From NCBI RefSeq assembly GCF_004217615.1, contig NZ_SHLD01000001.1, positions 6,510,001-6,574,000 on the forward strand: a stretch of 64,000 nucleotides of DNA, read 5' to 3'. Positions 15,393 to 24,311 of the stretch are shown in pieces; position 1 is the stretch's first letter, and the number at the start of each line of letters is the position of its first letter. Source of the stretch: Micromonospora kangleipakensis. Its GTDB lineage: Bacteria; Actinomycetota; Actinomycetes; Mycobacteriales; Micromonosporaceae. The notes below the pieces were generated by a model. That model saw only the letters and a program-made list of their open reading frames with translations. It ran no database searches and was not told the DNA's origin. A program made the translations under genes and the position numbers.

Positions 15393-16325
15393 CTAGTCGA
15401 CCAGTGTGCGACCGGTGAGGTGCAGGAACACGTCTTCCAGGCTGCTGCGCCGGACCAGCACGCTGGCCGGGACGAGGCCGAGCGCGGTGACCTCGGCGAC
15501 CGCCGCGTCGCCGTCGGCGACGTAGAGCAGGATCCGGTCGGGCAGCACCTCGACCCGCTCCCCCAGCCCGTCGAGCTTGCCGGCGAACGCCTCCTGCGAG
15601 TCGGCGGCGAAGCGCAGCTCCACCACCTCCCGGGTGGAGTGCCGCTCGATCAGGGCGCGGGGCGAGCCCTCGGCCACGATCCGGCCGCCGTCCATCACCA
15701 CGAGGCGGTCGCAGAGCTGCTCGGCCTCGTCCATGTAGTGGGTGGTGAGCACCAGGGTGACGCCCTGCTGCTTGAGCCGGAACAGCCGCTCCCAGACCAG
15801 GTGCCGGGCCTGCGGGTCGAGCCCGGTGGTGGGTTCGTCGAGCAGGACGATCTCCGGGTTGTTGACCAGCGCGCGGGCGATGGTCAGCCGGCGCTTCATG
15901 CCGCCGGAGAGCGGCTCGACCTTGCTGTCGGCGCGCTCGGTGAGCTGGACGAAGTCGAGCAGCTCGGCCGCGCGCTCGCGGGCCACCCGGCGGGGGATGC
16001 CGAAGTAGCGGGCGTAGGTGGTGAGGTTCTCCCGGACGGTCAGCTCCGGGTCGAGGTTGTCCAGCTGGGGGCAGACGCCCAGCCGGGCCCGGATCGCCGG
16101 GCCGTCGCGGACCGGGTCCATGCCGAGGATGCGCAGCTCGCCGCCGCTCGGCGGGGAGATGCAGCCGACCATGCGCATGGTGGAGGACTTGCCGGCGCCG
16201 TTCGGCCCGAGGAAGCCGAACGCCTCACCGGGTCGCACCTCGACGTCGATGCCGTCGACGGCGGTGAAGTCGCCGAACCGCTTCACCAGCCCCCGAGCCT
16301 GGATGAGTGGTTGAGCAGTGGTCAC
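15393..16325 (-). CDS. ABC transporter ATP-binding protein (NodI/DrrA-like)
   Basis: A 310-residue single-cassette ATPase. Walker A GPNGAGKSS is at about residues 40-48, signature LSGGMKRRL near 140, Walker B IVLLDEPTTGLDP near 160, and the switch His is in LTTHYMDEA. The extended C-terminal domain is typical of drug and lipid exporters of the NodI/DrrA group. The GTG at 16325 begins the protein. The natural partners are the ABC-2 permeases at 12722-14338, about 1 kb downstream on the same strand but separated by two unrelated small genes. Confidence 0.87.
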   Translation of the reverse strand: MTTAQPLIQARGLVKRFGDFTAVDGIDVEVRPGEAFGFLGPNGAGKSSTMRMVGCISPPSGGELRILGMDPVRDGPAIRARLGVCPQLDNLDPELTVRENLTTYARYFGIPRRVARERAAELLDFVQLTERADSKVEPLSGGMKRRLTIARALVNNPEIVLLDEPTTGLDPQARHLVWERLFRLKQQGVTLVLTTHYMDEAEQLCDRLVVMDGGRIVAEGSPRALIERHSTREVVELRFAADSQEAFAGKLDGLGERVEVLPDRILLYVADGDAAVAEVTALGLVPASVLVRRSSLEDVFLHLTGRTLVD

Positions 16326-16399
16326 CGGCCGACCATAGCGGCCGGGTCCGACACCATCGACCGGTTAACCGGGATGCGGCGGAAGGCGCGCGGGTGGCT

Positions 16400-16879
16400 A
16401 CACAAGGTAATGCCAGCTACGGTGCGCGACGGGGTGCCGCCGCCTCGCTCCACCCGGCCCAGGGGGTCAAGGACGGTGGCATCGACGGCTTCTTCTGGTC
16501 CGGCGGGCTGCCCACCGACGGCCTCACCGACCTGTTCACCACCGCCGGGGACAAGGTCAAGTTCATCGACATCAGCCCGCTGCTGCCGTAGCTGACCGAG
16601 CTGAACCCGGCGTACCAGGCGGGGACGATCCGCGCGGACGTCTACCGGACGCCCACCGACACCCCGACCATCGTGGTGCCGAATGTGCTGCTGGTGCGCA
16701 AGGACCTCGACGCCGACGTCGCCTGCGCGATCACGAAGACCGTGTTCGAGAAGAAGGACGCCCTCGCCCAGGCCAATCCGGCGGCCAAGGGCATCAGCCT
16801 GGAGAACGCCCGCAAGACCGACCCCGTGCCACTGCACCGGGGCGCGGCCAAGGCGTTGCAGGACCTCGACGCGAACTGA
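16400..16879 (+). pseudogene. TAXI-family TRAP transporter solute receptor, truncated and nonsense-mutated
   Basis: The C-terminal half of a TAXI solute-binding protein is recognisable in one frame: DGGIDGFFWSGGLPTDGLTD, KVKFIDISPLLP, then an in-frame TAG at 16589-16591. Reading continues in the same frame with TPTIVVPNVLLVRKDL, ACAITKTVF and ISLENARKTDPVPLHRGA up to a TGA at 16877-16879. No N-terminal half or signal peptide is present upstream, because the sequence borders directly on the ABC ATPase. TAXI receptors normally serve TRAP dicarboxylate/glutamate transporters; none is nearby. The left boundary of the remnant is approximate. Confidence 0.8.
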
Positions 16880-17007
16880 TCCACCCGGGCCGGGTCCGGA
16901 CATCCCGTCCGGGCCCGGCATCGCGGCCGGGCGCTCGCCCCGGTCGCGCCAGGCCCGCCCCCGGCACCCGGTTCACTGGCGGCTCGGCTCCACCGGTGGG
17001 GTACGCC

Positions 17008-17544
17008 TCAGACGTCGACGGGGGCGGTCGAGGCGCGGGCGGCGGCGACCAGCCGGTCCGTCTCGGCGGCCACCGCCTCGTCCGCAGCCGGCGTGCCCGG
17101 GTCGTAGCGGACCGTCCAGGTCAGCCCGTCCACGCCGGCCACCCGGCGGGCGGCGATCCGCCCGGCGCCGCCGGGCACCTCGTGGTGCGCGGTGTACGCC
17201 ACCGAGCGGGTGACCCTCGCCCGCACCTGGTGCGGCAGGTCCCCAGGATCGAGCAGCAGGTACGTCTCGGCCGGGCAGTCGGCCACCACCAGGTAGCCGT
17301 CCCGTTCGGCGACCCGCTCGGCCGGGGTGACGGTCAGCTCGCGCCCCGACCAGACCGCCTTGAGGATGTCGTGCCAGCCCAGCCGGTGCGCCCGGCCGGG
17401 CAGCCAGAGCCCGAGGTTGCTGGCGACCACCACGCCGTCGCCCTCGCCGTTGCCGGCCGCGGCCCAGGCGAGCACCCGCTCGTCGGTCGCCAGCGGCGGC
17501 CGGTCGGCGGGGGACAGCTTCGGTTTCCGGTTGAACAGTCCCAT
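17008..17544 (-). CDS. Conserved hypothetical protein downstream of dnaG
   Basis: A 178-residue soluble protein starting MGLFNRKPKLSPADRPPL, with WHDILKAVWSGRELTVTP, YLVVADCPAETYLLLDPGDLP and RARVTRSVAYTAHHEVPGG. No membrane segment, signal or known catalytic motif is visible. I recognise the type as a protein often found beside dnaG in Micromonosporaceae but know no function. The ATG at 17544 overlaps the dnaG stop (TGATG), so it is co-translated with primase. Confidence 0.7.
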   Translation of the reverse strand: MGLFNRKPKLSPADRPPLATDERVLAWAAAGNGEGDGVVVASNLGLWLPGRAHRLGWHDILKAVWSGRELTVTPAERVAERDGYLVVADCPAETYLLLDPGDLPHQVRARVTRSVAYTAHHEVPGGAGRIAARRVAGVDGLTWTVRYDPGTPAADEAVAAETDRLVAAARASTAPVDV

Positions 17545-19412
17545 CACAGTCCTCCGGCGGCCTGCTCGCGCAGCGCCCGCGCGTGCTGCTCCAGCGAGAG
17601 CAGTTCCCCGAAGAGCGCGAAGTACTCGTCCTTGTTGCTCACCGGGTTGATCCGCTGGATCTTCGACTTGAGGTCCTTGATCCGGGCGGTCACCGAGCCC
17701 CACTGGAGCCGGGCCACGGTCACCGAGACGTAGCGCGGGTCCGGCTCGCCGTCGATGCGCAGCGGCTCGACGGCCAGCTCGCCGACGAGCGCCCGGGCGG
17801 CCAGGTCCTCGCAGGCGTCGCGAACCTGCTCGATCCAGACCGCGCCGCCGGTGGCCGCCGCCGCGCCGCCGGCCGCCGCGATCGCCGCCCGCACCGCCGA
17901 ATGGACGGGGTGGCGGTACTCGGCGGACTCGACGGCGTCGAACATCGGGCCGGCCAGCACCGGCTCCTGGAGGGCGAGCTTGAGCGCCTCCCGCTCGACC
18001 ATCGACCGCGGGCTGTCCACGGCGGGCGCGGCCGGGGCGGATCGGGCCGGGGCGGGGCGCTCGCCGTTCGGCTGGCCGTTGCCGGCGGCCAGCACCGCCC
18101 GCTGCACCGGCTCGATCTCCATGCCGAGGTCACCGGCGAGCTTGCGGACGTACTCCGGGCGCTTCTCCCGGTCCTTGATCTTCGCGACCAGCGGGGCGGC
18201 CCGGCGCATCGCCTCCACCCGGCCGTCGACGGTGTCCAGGTCGTACCGGTTGATCATGTGGCGCAACGCGAAGTCGACCAGCGGCTCGCGGCGGGCGACC
18301 AGGTCGCGGACGGCCAGGTCGCCCTTGGCCAGGCGCAGCTCGCACGGGTCCATGTTGTCGGGGCTGACCGCGATGAAGGTGCGCCCGACGAAGCGCTGGT
18401 CGTCCTCGAACGCGCGCAGCGCGGCCTTCTGGCCGGCGGCGTCCCCGTCGAAGGTGAAGATGATCTCGCCGGCCACCGCGTCGGTGTCCAGCAGCAGGCG
18501 GCGCAGCACCCCGATGTGGTCGGTGCCGAACGCGGTGCCGCAGGTCGCCACGGCGGTGCTGACGCCGGCCAGGTGGCAGGCCATCACGTCGGTGTAGCCC
18601 TCGACGACGACCACCTTGCCCTGCTTGGCGATCTCCCGCTTGGCCTGGTCGATGCCGTAGAGGACGTGCGACTTCTTGTAGATCGGCGTCTCGGGGGTGT
18701 TCAGGTATTTCGGGCCGTCGTCGTCGTCGAAGAGCTTGCGGGCGCCGAACCCGATGACGTCGCCGGTGAGGTCGCGGATCGGCCAGAGCAGCCGGCGGCG
18801 GAACCGGTCGATCAGGGAGCCCGACCGGGCCGGTCGGGACAGCCCGGCGGTGACCAGCTCGTCGTGGGTGAAGCCCTGCTGGCGCAGGTGCTTGGTGAGC
18901 AGGTCCCAGCCGTCCGGGGCGAAGCCGCAGCCGTACCGGTCGGCGGCGGCCCGGTCGAAGCCGCGCTGGGCCAGGAACTCCCGGGCCGGGCGGGCGCCGG
19001 CCGTGGTGAGCTGGGCGCGGTAGAACTCCACTGCGGCGGCGTGCGCGGCGACCAGCCGCTGCCGCTGCCCCTGTTGGGGGCGGCTGCGCGGGGCGGACCG
19101 GTCGTCCTCCACGTACCGCAGCTGGATGCCGGCGCGGGCGGCGAGCCGCTCGACGGACTCGACGAAGCTGAGGTGCTCGGCGTCCATCAGGAACTTGATC
19201 GCGTCCCCGCCGGCCCCGCAGCCGAAGCAGTACCAGACGTTGCGGGCGGGCGAGACGTTGAACGAGGGGCTCTTCTCGTCGTGGAACGGGCAGAGCCCCT
19301 TGAGGTTGCCGCCGCCGGCCGACTTCAGCGTGACCGTGTCGGAGATGACCTCGGCGATGGAGCTGCGCTCGCGGACCAGCGCGATGTCCTCGTCCCGGAT
19401 CCGCCCCGCCAT
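17544..19412 (-). CDS. dnaG: DNA primase
   Basis: A 622-residue bacterial primase that makes RNA primers at the replication fork. The N-terminal CHC2 zinc ribbon has C41, H44, C62 and C65 (LCPFHDEKSPSF and WYCFGCGAGG). The catalytic TOPRIM core follows, with VVVVEGYTDVMA and FTFDGDAAGQKAA holding the metal-binding Glu/Asp residues. The C-terminal helicase-binding region is Ala-rich. The start at 19412 (MAGRIRDEDI) is chosen over 19436 because GGAGG lies 8 nt before it. In many actinomycetes dgt is directly upstream; here an exporter, BCCT and SIP genes lie between them. Confidence 0.96.
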   Translation of the reverse strand: MAGRIRDEDIALVRERSSIAEVISDTVTLKSAGGGNLKGLCPFHDEKSPSFNVSPARNVWYCFGCGAGGDAIKFLMDAEHLSFVESVERLAARAGIQLRYVEDDRSAPRSRPQQGQRQRLVAAHAAAVEFYRAQLTTAGARPAREFLAQRGFDRAAADRYGCGFAPDGWDLLTKHLRQQGFTHDELVTAGLSRPARSGSLIDRFRRRLLWPIRDLTGDVIGFGARKLFDDDDGPKYLNTPETPIYKKSHVLYGIDQAKREIAKQGKVVVVEGYTDVMACHLAGVSTAVATCGTAFGTDHIGVLRRLLLDTDAVAGEIIFTFDGDAAGQKAALRAFEDDQRFVGRTFIAVSPDNMDPCELRLAKGDLAVRDLVARREPLVDFALRHMINRYDLDTVDGRVEAMRRAAPLVAKIKDREKRPEYVRKLAGDLGMEIEPVQRAVLAAGNGQPNGERPAPARSAPAAPAVDSPRSMVEREALKLALQEPVLAGPMFDAVESAEYRHPVHSAVRAAIAAAGGAAAATGGAVWIEQVRDACEDLAARALVGELAVEPLRIDGEPDPRYVSVTVARLQWGSVTARIKDLKSKIQRINPVSNKDEYFALFGELLSLEQHARALREQAAGGL

Positions 19413-19505
19413 CTCCGCCACCTCCTCGGCGTACATCCTGCCCTGCCGGACCGACGATCCGGCGGTCGGGGGACGGCCGTGTGGCGAATGCCGCCCGGCG
19501 CGGCG

Positions 19506-19757
19506 TCAGGCCGTACGGGCGGCGCCGGTGGTCGTGTCCCCGATCCTGGGGAACGGCTCGATGGAGAAGACCACCTCGACCGGCACCTCGAAGTACGCGG
19601 CTATCCGCAACGCCAGGTGCAGGCTCGGCCGGAACTCGCCGCGTTCCAGGTAGCCCACCGTCTGGTAGTGCACGCCGAGGGCGTCGGCGAGCTGCCGGCG
19701 GGAGATGCCGCGCTCGGCGCGCAGCACGGCGATCCGGTTGTGCACCGTCTCACTCAT
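19506..19757 (-). CDS. Small XRE-family helix-turn-helix regulator
   Basis: An 83-residue protein with a single HTH_3 domain: NRIAVLRAERGISRRQLADA, LGVHYQTVGYLERGEFRPSL and a hydrophobic FEVPVEVVFS strand, close to the YozG/YgzD-type small Cro-like regulators. These are commonly co-transcribed with ABC exporters. It follows the ABC permease gene by 10 bp, so it probably controls that exporter, perhaps through the palindrome at 21629-21648. The ATG at 19757 has AGAGGG upstream. Confidence 0.85.
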   Translation of the reverse strand: MSETVHNRIAVLRAERGISRRQLADALGVHYQTVGYLERGEFRPSLHLALRIAAYFEVPVEVVFSIEPFPRIGDTTTGAARTA

Positions 19758-19767
19758 CGATGCCCTC

Positions 19768-20619
19768 TCACACCACCCGCTGCATGGCCTTCTCCCGGCG
19801 TGCGGCGACCCGCGAGCCGGACTCCCGGCGGGCCATCCGGCGCAGCACCACCGGGGCCAGGGTCAGCCCGAGCACGGCCCAGAGCCCGAGCACGCCGAAC
19901 ATCTCGAGGTGCCGCCAGGATCCGCCGAGCTCGACGGCGGCCATGCCGTCCGGCAGCAGCGCCGAGCGCATGCCCAACCCTAGCCAGTAGATCGGGAAGA
20001 CCTGCGCGACGGCCTGGAGCCAGCCCGGGTAGCCGTTGATCGGGTAGAAGATGCCGGAGAGTGCCACCAGCCCCATCGTCGGCAGCATGACCAGGCCCAG
20101 GTTCCGCGGGTTCTCGATCAGCGAGCCGAGGACAGCCCCCATCGGCAGGGTGGCGACCAGGCCGAGCACGGCCACCCAGGCCAGGGTGAACCAGGCGGCC
20201 GGGTCGCTGAGCCGGAGCCCGTCGAGGAAGAACAGCGCCGGGGTCAGCTGGATGGCGATGCTGATCAGCGCCACCGCCGACATCAGGGTGATCTTCCCGA
20301 TCAGGTAGCCGAGCATGCCGTTCGGGGTGGCCTTGGCCCGCAGCAGGGTGCCGTCCTCCCGGTCGACCACGAGTTGCTGGGCCAGGACCAGCATCCCGCC
20401 GAAGGCCAGCCCCATGCCGAGCGCGCTGGGCAGCGTCCGGGCGCCGAGGGAGAAGGTGGTGCCCGGCACGGTCGAACCCCGCATGAAGAACATCGCCACC
20501 AGCAGGACCGCCGTCGGGAAGAAGTAGTTCCACAGGTCCTGGTAGTTGGTGAAGGTGTTGCGCAGCTCGATCCCGCCGCGCTGCAGGCCGGTCGCGACGG
20601 CGGCTCTGGTCGGGCTCAT
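19768..20619 (-). CDS. ABC-2 type transporter permease
   Basis: A 283-residue permease with six hydrophobic segments. Its start, MSPTRAAVATGLQRGGIELR, leads into FPTAVLLVAMFFMRGSTV, LVVDREDGTLLRAKATPNG (the typical ABC-2 coupling helix with DREDGTLLR), GLVALSGIFYPINGYPGWL and a basic tail. It is translationally coupled to its ATPase (ATGA at 20616-20619, with GGGGAG upstream). Homologues export drugs or lipids. The substrate is unknown. Confidence 0.86.
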   Translation of the reverse strand: MSPTRAAVATGLQRGGIELRNTFTNYQDLWNYFFPTAVLLVAMFFMRGSTVPGTTFSLGARTLPSALGMGLAFGGMLVLAQQLVVDREDGTLLRAKATPNGMLGYLIGKITLMSAVALISIAIQLTPALFFLDGLRLSDPAAWFTLAWVAVLGLVATLPMGAVLGSLIENPRNLGLVMLPTMGLVALSGIFYPINGYPGWLQAVAQVFPIYWLGLGMRSALLPDGMAAVELGGSWRHLEMFGVLGLWAVLGLTLAPVVLRRMARRESGSRVAARREKAMQRVV

Positions 20620-21590
20620 CTGTCGCTCCCCTGCTGCCACACCCGGGCCGCCGCGCCGGTCCGGGTACCGGATTCCTGCTCGTACACCAGCGCCATGTAG
20701 GCGTCCTCCAGGCTGGCCCGCCGGACCTCCAGCTCCTCGACGGCGTCACCGTGCTGCCGGAGCAGCTCGCGCACGAAGCGGGTGGCGTCCGTCGCGGAGT
20801 GGACGAATCGCTCCCCGTCGCGGCTCCACCGGATCTCCGCGTCCCCGGCCACCCGGCGGGCCAGCTCGTCCGGCGAGCCGTCGGCGATGATCCGGCCGCC
20901 GGCCAGAATCAGGATCCGGTCGGCCAGCTTCTCCGCCTCGTCCAGGTCGTGCGTGGTGAGCAGGATGGTGGTCTCGTCCAGGTCGGCGAGGCGGTGCACC
21001 AGCTCGTGGAACTCCCGCCGGGCGGCCGGGTCGAAGCCGACCGTCGGCTCGTCCAGGAAGAGCAGCTGCGGACGCCCGACGATGCCGACCGCGACGTCCA
21101 GCCGCCGACGTTGTCCGCCGGAGAGCTGGTGGACCCGCTTGTCGGCGTGGGCGGTGAGGCCGACCGTGTCGAGCAGTTCGGCGACCGGCCAGGGGCGGCG
21201 GCTTCGCTCGGTGGAGTACGGCGCGTAGAAGGCGCCGAGGTGGGAGAGCAGATCCCGGACGCGCCACCGGCCGTGGTCCCGCCAGGACTGGAGCACCACC
21301 CCCATCCGGGCCCGCCACCGCTCGTCGCCCCGGCCCGGGTCCACGCCGAGGACGCTGACCTCGCCAGCCGAGCGCATCCGGAAGCCCTCGAGGATCTCGA
21401 TGGTGGTGGTCTTGCCGGCGCCGTTGGGCCCGAGCAGGGCGAGCACCTCGCCGCGCCGGGCGGTGAAGCCGACCCCGCGCAGCACGTCCACGCTGCCGTA
21501 TCGCATCCGCAGGTCGCGGACGTCGAGGACGAGGTCGCTGTCGGGCGGGTGGGGAGTCGCACTGACTCCCGGCAGTTCGACCGCGGTCAT
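20616..21590 (-). CDS. ABC transporter ATP-binding protein (exporter, DrrA-like)
   Basis: A 324-residue ATPase. Walker A GPNGAGKTT is at about residues 54-62, Q-loop VVLQSWRDHG, signature LSGGQRRRL, Walker B LLFLDEPTVGFDP and switch His LLTTHDLDEA. The C-terminal domain ends RRASLEDAYMALVY, as in multidrug exporter ATPases. It heads a three-gene unit with the permease and the XRE regulator. The ATG at 21590 has GGGGGA upstream, and a dyad that may be an operator lies 39-58 bp before it. Confidence 0.87.
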   Translation of the reverse strand: MTAVELPGVSATPHPPDSDLVLDVRDLRMRYGSVDVLRGVGFTARRGEVLALLGPNGAGKTTTIEILEGFRMRSAGEVSVLGVDPGRGDERWRARMGVVLQSWRDHGRWRVRDLLSHLGAFYAPYSTERSRRPWPVAELLDTVGLTAHADKRVHQLSGGQRRRLDVAVGIVGRPQLLFLDEPTVGFDPAARREFHELVHRLADLDETTILLTTHDLDEAEKLADRILILAGGRIIADGSPDELARRVAGDAEIRWSRDGERFVHSATDATRFVRELLRQHGDAVEELEVRRASLEDAYMALVYEQESGTRTGAAARVWQQGSDR

Positions 21591-21628
21591 GGCCGTCCCC
21601 CGATGGTTGATCCGATCAGTACCGCGAA

Positions 21629-21648
21629 ATGTAGCACCTCTACTACAT
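21629..21648. promoter_or_regulatory. Candidate operator ATGTAG-N8-CTACAT
   Basis: A 6-bp perfect dyad with an 8-bp spacer in an AT-rich patch upstream of the exporter operon. It matches the style of one-component exporter regulator sites. The XRE protein encoded at the end of the operon is the natural candidate to bind it; this is inferred from position only. Confidence 0.45.
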
Positions 21649-21682
21649 CTTGAGGTACACCCACTCGGGCGGGACGCGTCGG

Positions 21683-23320
21683 TCAGCGCGGGCGGCGGTG
21701 GAGCCAGCGGGTGACCGGCGGCGGATCCTCCTCCTCGTACGACCGGGCGGCGCGCACGGCGGCGGCCAGGCCGGAACGGCGGGGCCGGGCCCGCGGGTGG
21801 ACCGCCGGGTCGGTGGCCATCTCCCGGACGAGGGCGACCGCCAGGCCGAGCATCACCACCACGAACGGCAGCGCGACCAGGATGGTGGCCTGCTGCAACG
21901 CGGCCAGGCCGCCGGCGAGCAGCAGCGCCGCCGCCACCGCCCCGATCAGTACGCCCCAGAGCACCACCACGCCCCGGTGCGGCCGCAGCGCGCCCCGGGA
22001 GCTCAGCGAGCCGAGCACCAGCGCGGCAGAGTCCGCGCCGGTGATGAAGAAGAGCGCCACCAGCACCGCCGCCAGCACCGTGGTGAGCGTCGCCAGCGGC
22101 AGCGCTTGCAGGAGCCCGAACAGGGCGTTCTCCACGCTCGCGCCGACGTCGCCGACCAGGTCCCGGGCGCCGGTCCGCTGCACCCGCAGCGCGGTCCCAC
22201 CCATGATCGCGAACCACACGACGCTGGCCCCGCTGGGCACCAGCAGCACGCCGGTGACGAACTCCCGGACCGTCCGCCCCTGCGAGATGCGGGCGATGAA
22301 GATCCCGACGAACGGCGCCCAGGAGATCCACCACGCCCAGTAGAAGATCGTCCAGGAGCCCAGCCAGGCCGGGTCGCTGAACGCCCCGGTCCGGGTCGAC
22401 ATGACCACCAGGTTATTGAGGTAGTCACCGACCGAGGCGGGCAGCACCTCCAGCGTGTAGATCGTCGGGCCGGCCACGAAGACGAAGGCCATCAGCCCGA
22501 CGGCCAGCACCACGTTGCTGGTCGACAGCCACTTGATCCCCTTGTGCAGCCCGGTGAACGCGGAGACCACGAAGGCGGCGGTGAGCGCCGCGATCACCAC
22601 CAGCTCGACGGCGACGCTGTCCGGCACCCCGGTGGCCGAGTCGAGGCCGGCGGCCACCTGGAGCGCGCCGAGCCCGAGGCTGGTCGCCGAGCCGAAGACG
22701 GTGGCGAAGACCGCGAGCAGGTCGATGGCCCGCCCGATCGGACCGTACGCCCGCGCGCCGAGCAGCGGCTCGAAGGCGGCCGAGATCCGGCTGCCGCGCC
22801 CCTTGCGGAACGTCGAGTACGCGAGTGCCAGCGCGGCGATCGCGTAGATCCCCCAGGGGTGCAGCGTCCAGTGGAATAGCGTGTACTGCATGGCCACCGC
22901 GGCGGCCTCGGCGCTCTGCGGCCGCACCCCGGCGGCCGGCGGCGGCGACGCGTAGTGCTGGATCGGTTCGGCGACGGCGTAGAAGACCAGGCCGATGCCC
23001 ATGCCGGTGCTGAACATCATCGACACCCAGGCCAGCGTGCTGAACTCCGGCTCGTCGTCGTCCGCGCCGAGCCGGATCCGGCCGAACCGGGACGCCCCGA
23101 GCACCACGGAGAGGACGAGGAAGGCGTCCGCGGCCACCACGAAGAACCAGCCGAACGTGCTGATCACCCAGCCCAGCCCGGCCTTGCCGACCCCGGCGAG
23201 GGAGCCGCCCCCGAACACGCCCCAGCCGACCACCGCCAGCACCCCGACGACCCCCGCCGTCAGGACCACCCGGTCGGTGCGCCCGGCGCCGGCCGGACTC
23301 TCCCCCACCTGCTCCGCCAT
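21683..23320 (-). CDS. BCCT family transporter (betaine/choline/carnitine)
   Basis: A 545-residue secondary transporter with about twelve membrane segments. Family motifs are clear: STGMGIGLVFYAVAEPIQHY (the Gly-rich helix with M-G-I-G), QYTLFHWTLHPWGIYA and the BCCT signature FYWAWWISWAPFVGIFIARI. Members take up glycine betaine, choline or carnitine, usually with sodium, for osmoprotection. The long, charged C-terminal tail (RARPRR ... YEEEDPPP) fits osmosensing members but is not proof. The ATG at 23320 is the first start. It is a single-gene unit. Confidence 0.92.
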   Translation of the reverse strand: MAEQVGESPAGAGRTDRVVLTAGVVGVLAVVGWGVFGGGSLAGVGKAGLGWVISTFGWFFVVAADAFLVLSVVLGASRFGRIRLGADDDEPEFSTLAWVSMMFSTGMGIGLVFYAVAEPIQHYASPPPAAGVRPQSAEAAAVAMQYTLFHWTLHPWGIYAIAALALAYSTFRKGRGSRISAAFEPLLGARAYGPIGRAIDLLAVFATVFGSATSLGLGALQVAAGLDSATGVPDSVAVELVVIAALTAAFVVSAFTGLHKGIKWLSTSNVVLAVGLMAFVFVAGPTIYTLEVLPASVGDYLNNLVVMSTRTGAFSDPAWLGSWTIFYWAWWISWAPFVGIFIARISQGRTVREFVTGVLLVPSGASVVWFAIMGGTALRVQRTGARDLVGDVGASVENALFGLLQALPLATLTTVLAAVLVALFFITGADSAALVLGSLSSRGALRPHRGVVVLWGVLIGAVAAALLLAGGLAALQQATILVALPFVVVMLGLAVALVREMATDPAVHPRARPRRSGLAAAVRAARSYEEEDPPPVTRWLHRRPR

Positions 23321-23416
23321 GGCCCAATCCTGGTCGGCCGACGGACCCGGCAGGACTGATACCGCGCATCTCCACCTGCCTGGACCGCACCGCCGACCAC
23401 CACCGGCCGGAGGGGG

Positions 23417-24253
23417 TCAGGCGTGGAGGGTGGCGGTTTCCTCCGCCTCGACCTGGGCGGTCCAGGCGGCCTTGGTGGAGCGCCAGGCCTCGTCGTCCAT
23501 GCCGCGCCGCCAGTAGCCGGAGATGGAGAGGGCGTCCCGGGGCAGGCCGCGCTCGACCCGCAGCAGCCGGCGCAGCTCCTTGACGAACGTGGCCTCGCCG
23601 TGGACGAAGGCGTGCACCGCGCCGGCCGGGAAGTCCAGCGCGCGGACCGCCTCGACCAGCGCCTCGCCGACCGGGCGGCCGGCCCGGTGCAGCCAGGTCA
23701 GCTCCACCGCGCCGGGGCTGGCCAGCCGCAGCTCGTCGGCCGGGCCGTCGACCTCGACGAAGACCCTGGCGGGCGCGCCGACCGGCAGCCGCTCCAGCGC
23801 TGCGGCGATCGCCGGCAGGGCGCTCTCGTCGCCGACCAGCAGGTGCCAGTCGGCGGCCGGGTCCGGGGCGTACGCGCCGCCGGGGCCGGTGAAGAGCACC
23901 TCGTCGCCGGGGCACAGGGCGGCGGCCCACGGTCCGGCCAGCCCCTCGTCGCCGTGGTGCACCACGTCGACGGTCAGCTCGCCGGCGGTCGCGTCCCAGG
24001 CCCGGACCGTGTACGCCCGCAGCCGCGGCCACTGCTCGCGGGGCAGGTCCCGCTTCAGGCTGGTCAGGTCCACCGGGTGCGGATAGCTGACCCCGGCCGG
24101 CGGGAAGACGAACTTGATGTAGTGGTCGGTGTACGCGCCCACCGGCAGGCCGGTCAGCTCCGCACCGCTCAGGACGAGCCGGATCAGGTGCGGGGTGGGC
24201 CGCTCGGTCCGCAGGACCTTCGCGGCGGTGACCTTCTTCGGGCGCTCACTCAT
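23417..24253 (-). CDS. Siderophore-interacting protein (FAD/NAD(P)H ferric reductase)
   Basis: A 278-residue protein of the ViuB/SIP family, which releases iron from ferric siderophores in the cytoplasm. The FAD-binding motif RAYTVR is near residue 80. VDVVHHGDEGLAGPW and LFTGPGGAYAPDP follow, then the C-terminal HAFVHGEATFVKELRRLL and ISGYWRRGMDDEAWR, the latter diagnostic of SIP proteins. The ATG at 24253 lies only 5 bp from a perfect iron-box palindrome and has no good ribosome site, so a leaderless or very short-leader message under iron control is likely. Confidence 0.92.
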   Translation of the reverse strand: MSERPKKVTAAKVLRTERPTPHLIRLVLSGAELTGLPVGAYTDHYIKFVFPPAGVSYPHPVDLTSLKRDLPREQWPRLRAYTVRAWDATAGELTVDVVHHGDEGLAGPWAAALCPGDEVLFTGPGGAYAPDPAADWHLLVGDESALPAIAAALERLPVGAPARVFVEVDGPADELRLASPGAVELTWLHRAGRPVGEALVEAVRALDFPAGAVHAFVHGEATFVKELRRLLRVERGLPRDALSISGYWRRGMDDEAWRSTKAAWTAQVEAEETATLHA

Positions 24254-24257
24254 GCTG

Positions 24258-24273
24258 CTTAGGCTAGCCTAAG
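24258..24273. promoter_or_regulatory. IdeR/DmdR-type iron box
   Basis: A perfect 16-bp palindrome CTTAGGCTAGCCTAAG. It matches the actinobacterial DtxR/IdeR consensus core TTAGG...CCTAA and sits directly upstream of the siderophore-interacting protein start. Repression under iron sufficiency is expected from the family. Confidence 0.85.
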
Positions 24274-24311
24274 TCGCGCCCGTCCCCCACCGGGCCGCCG
24301 TCGGAGCCCGC

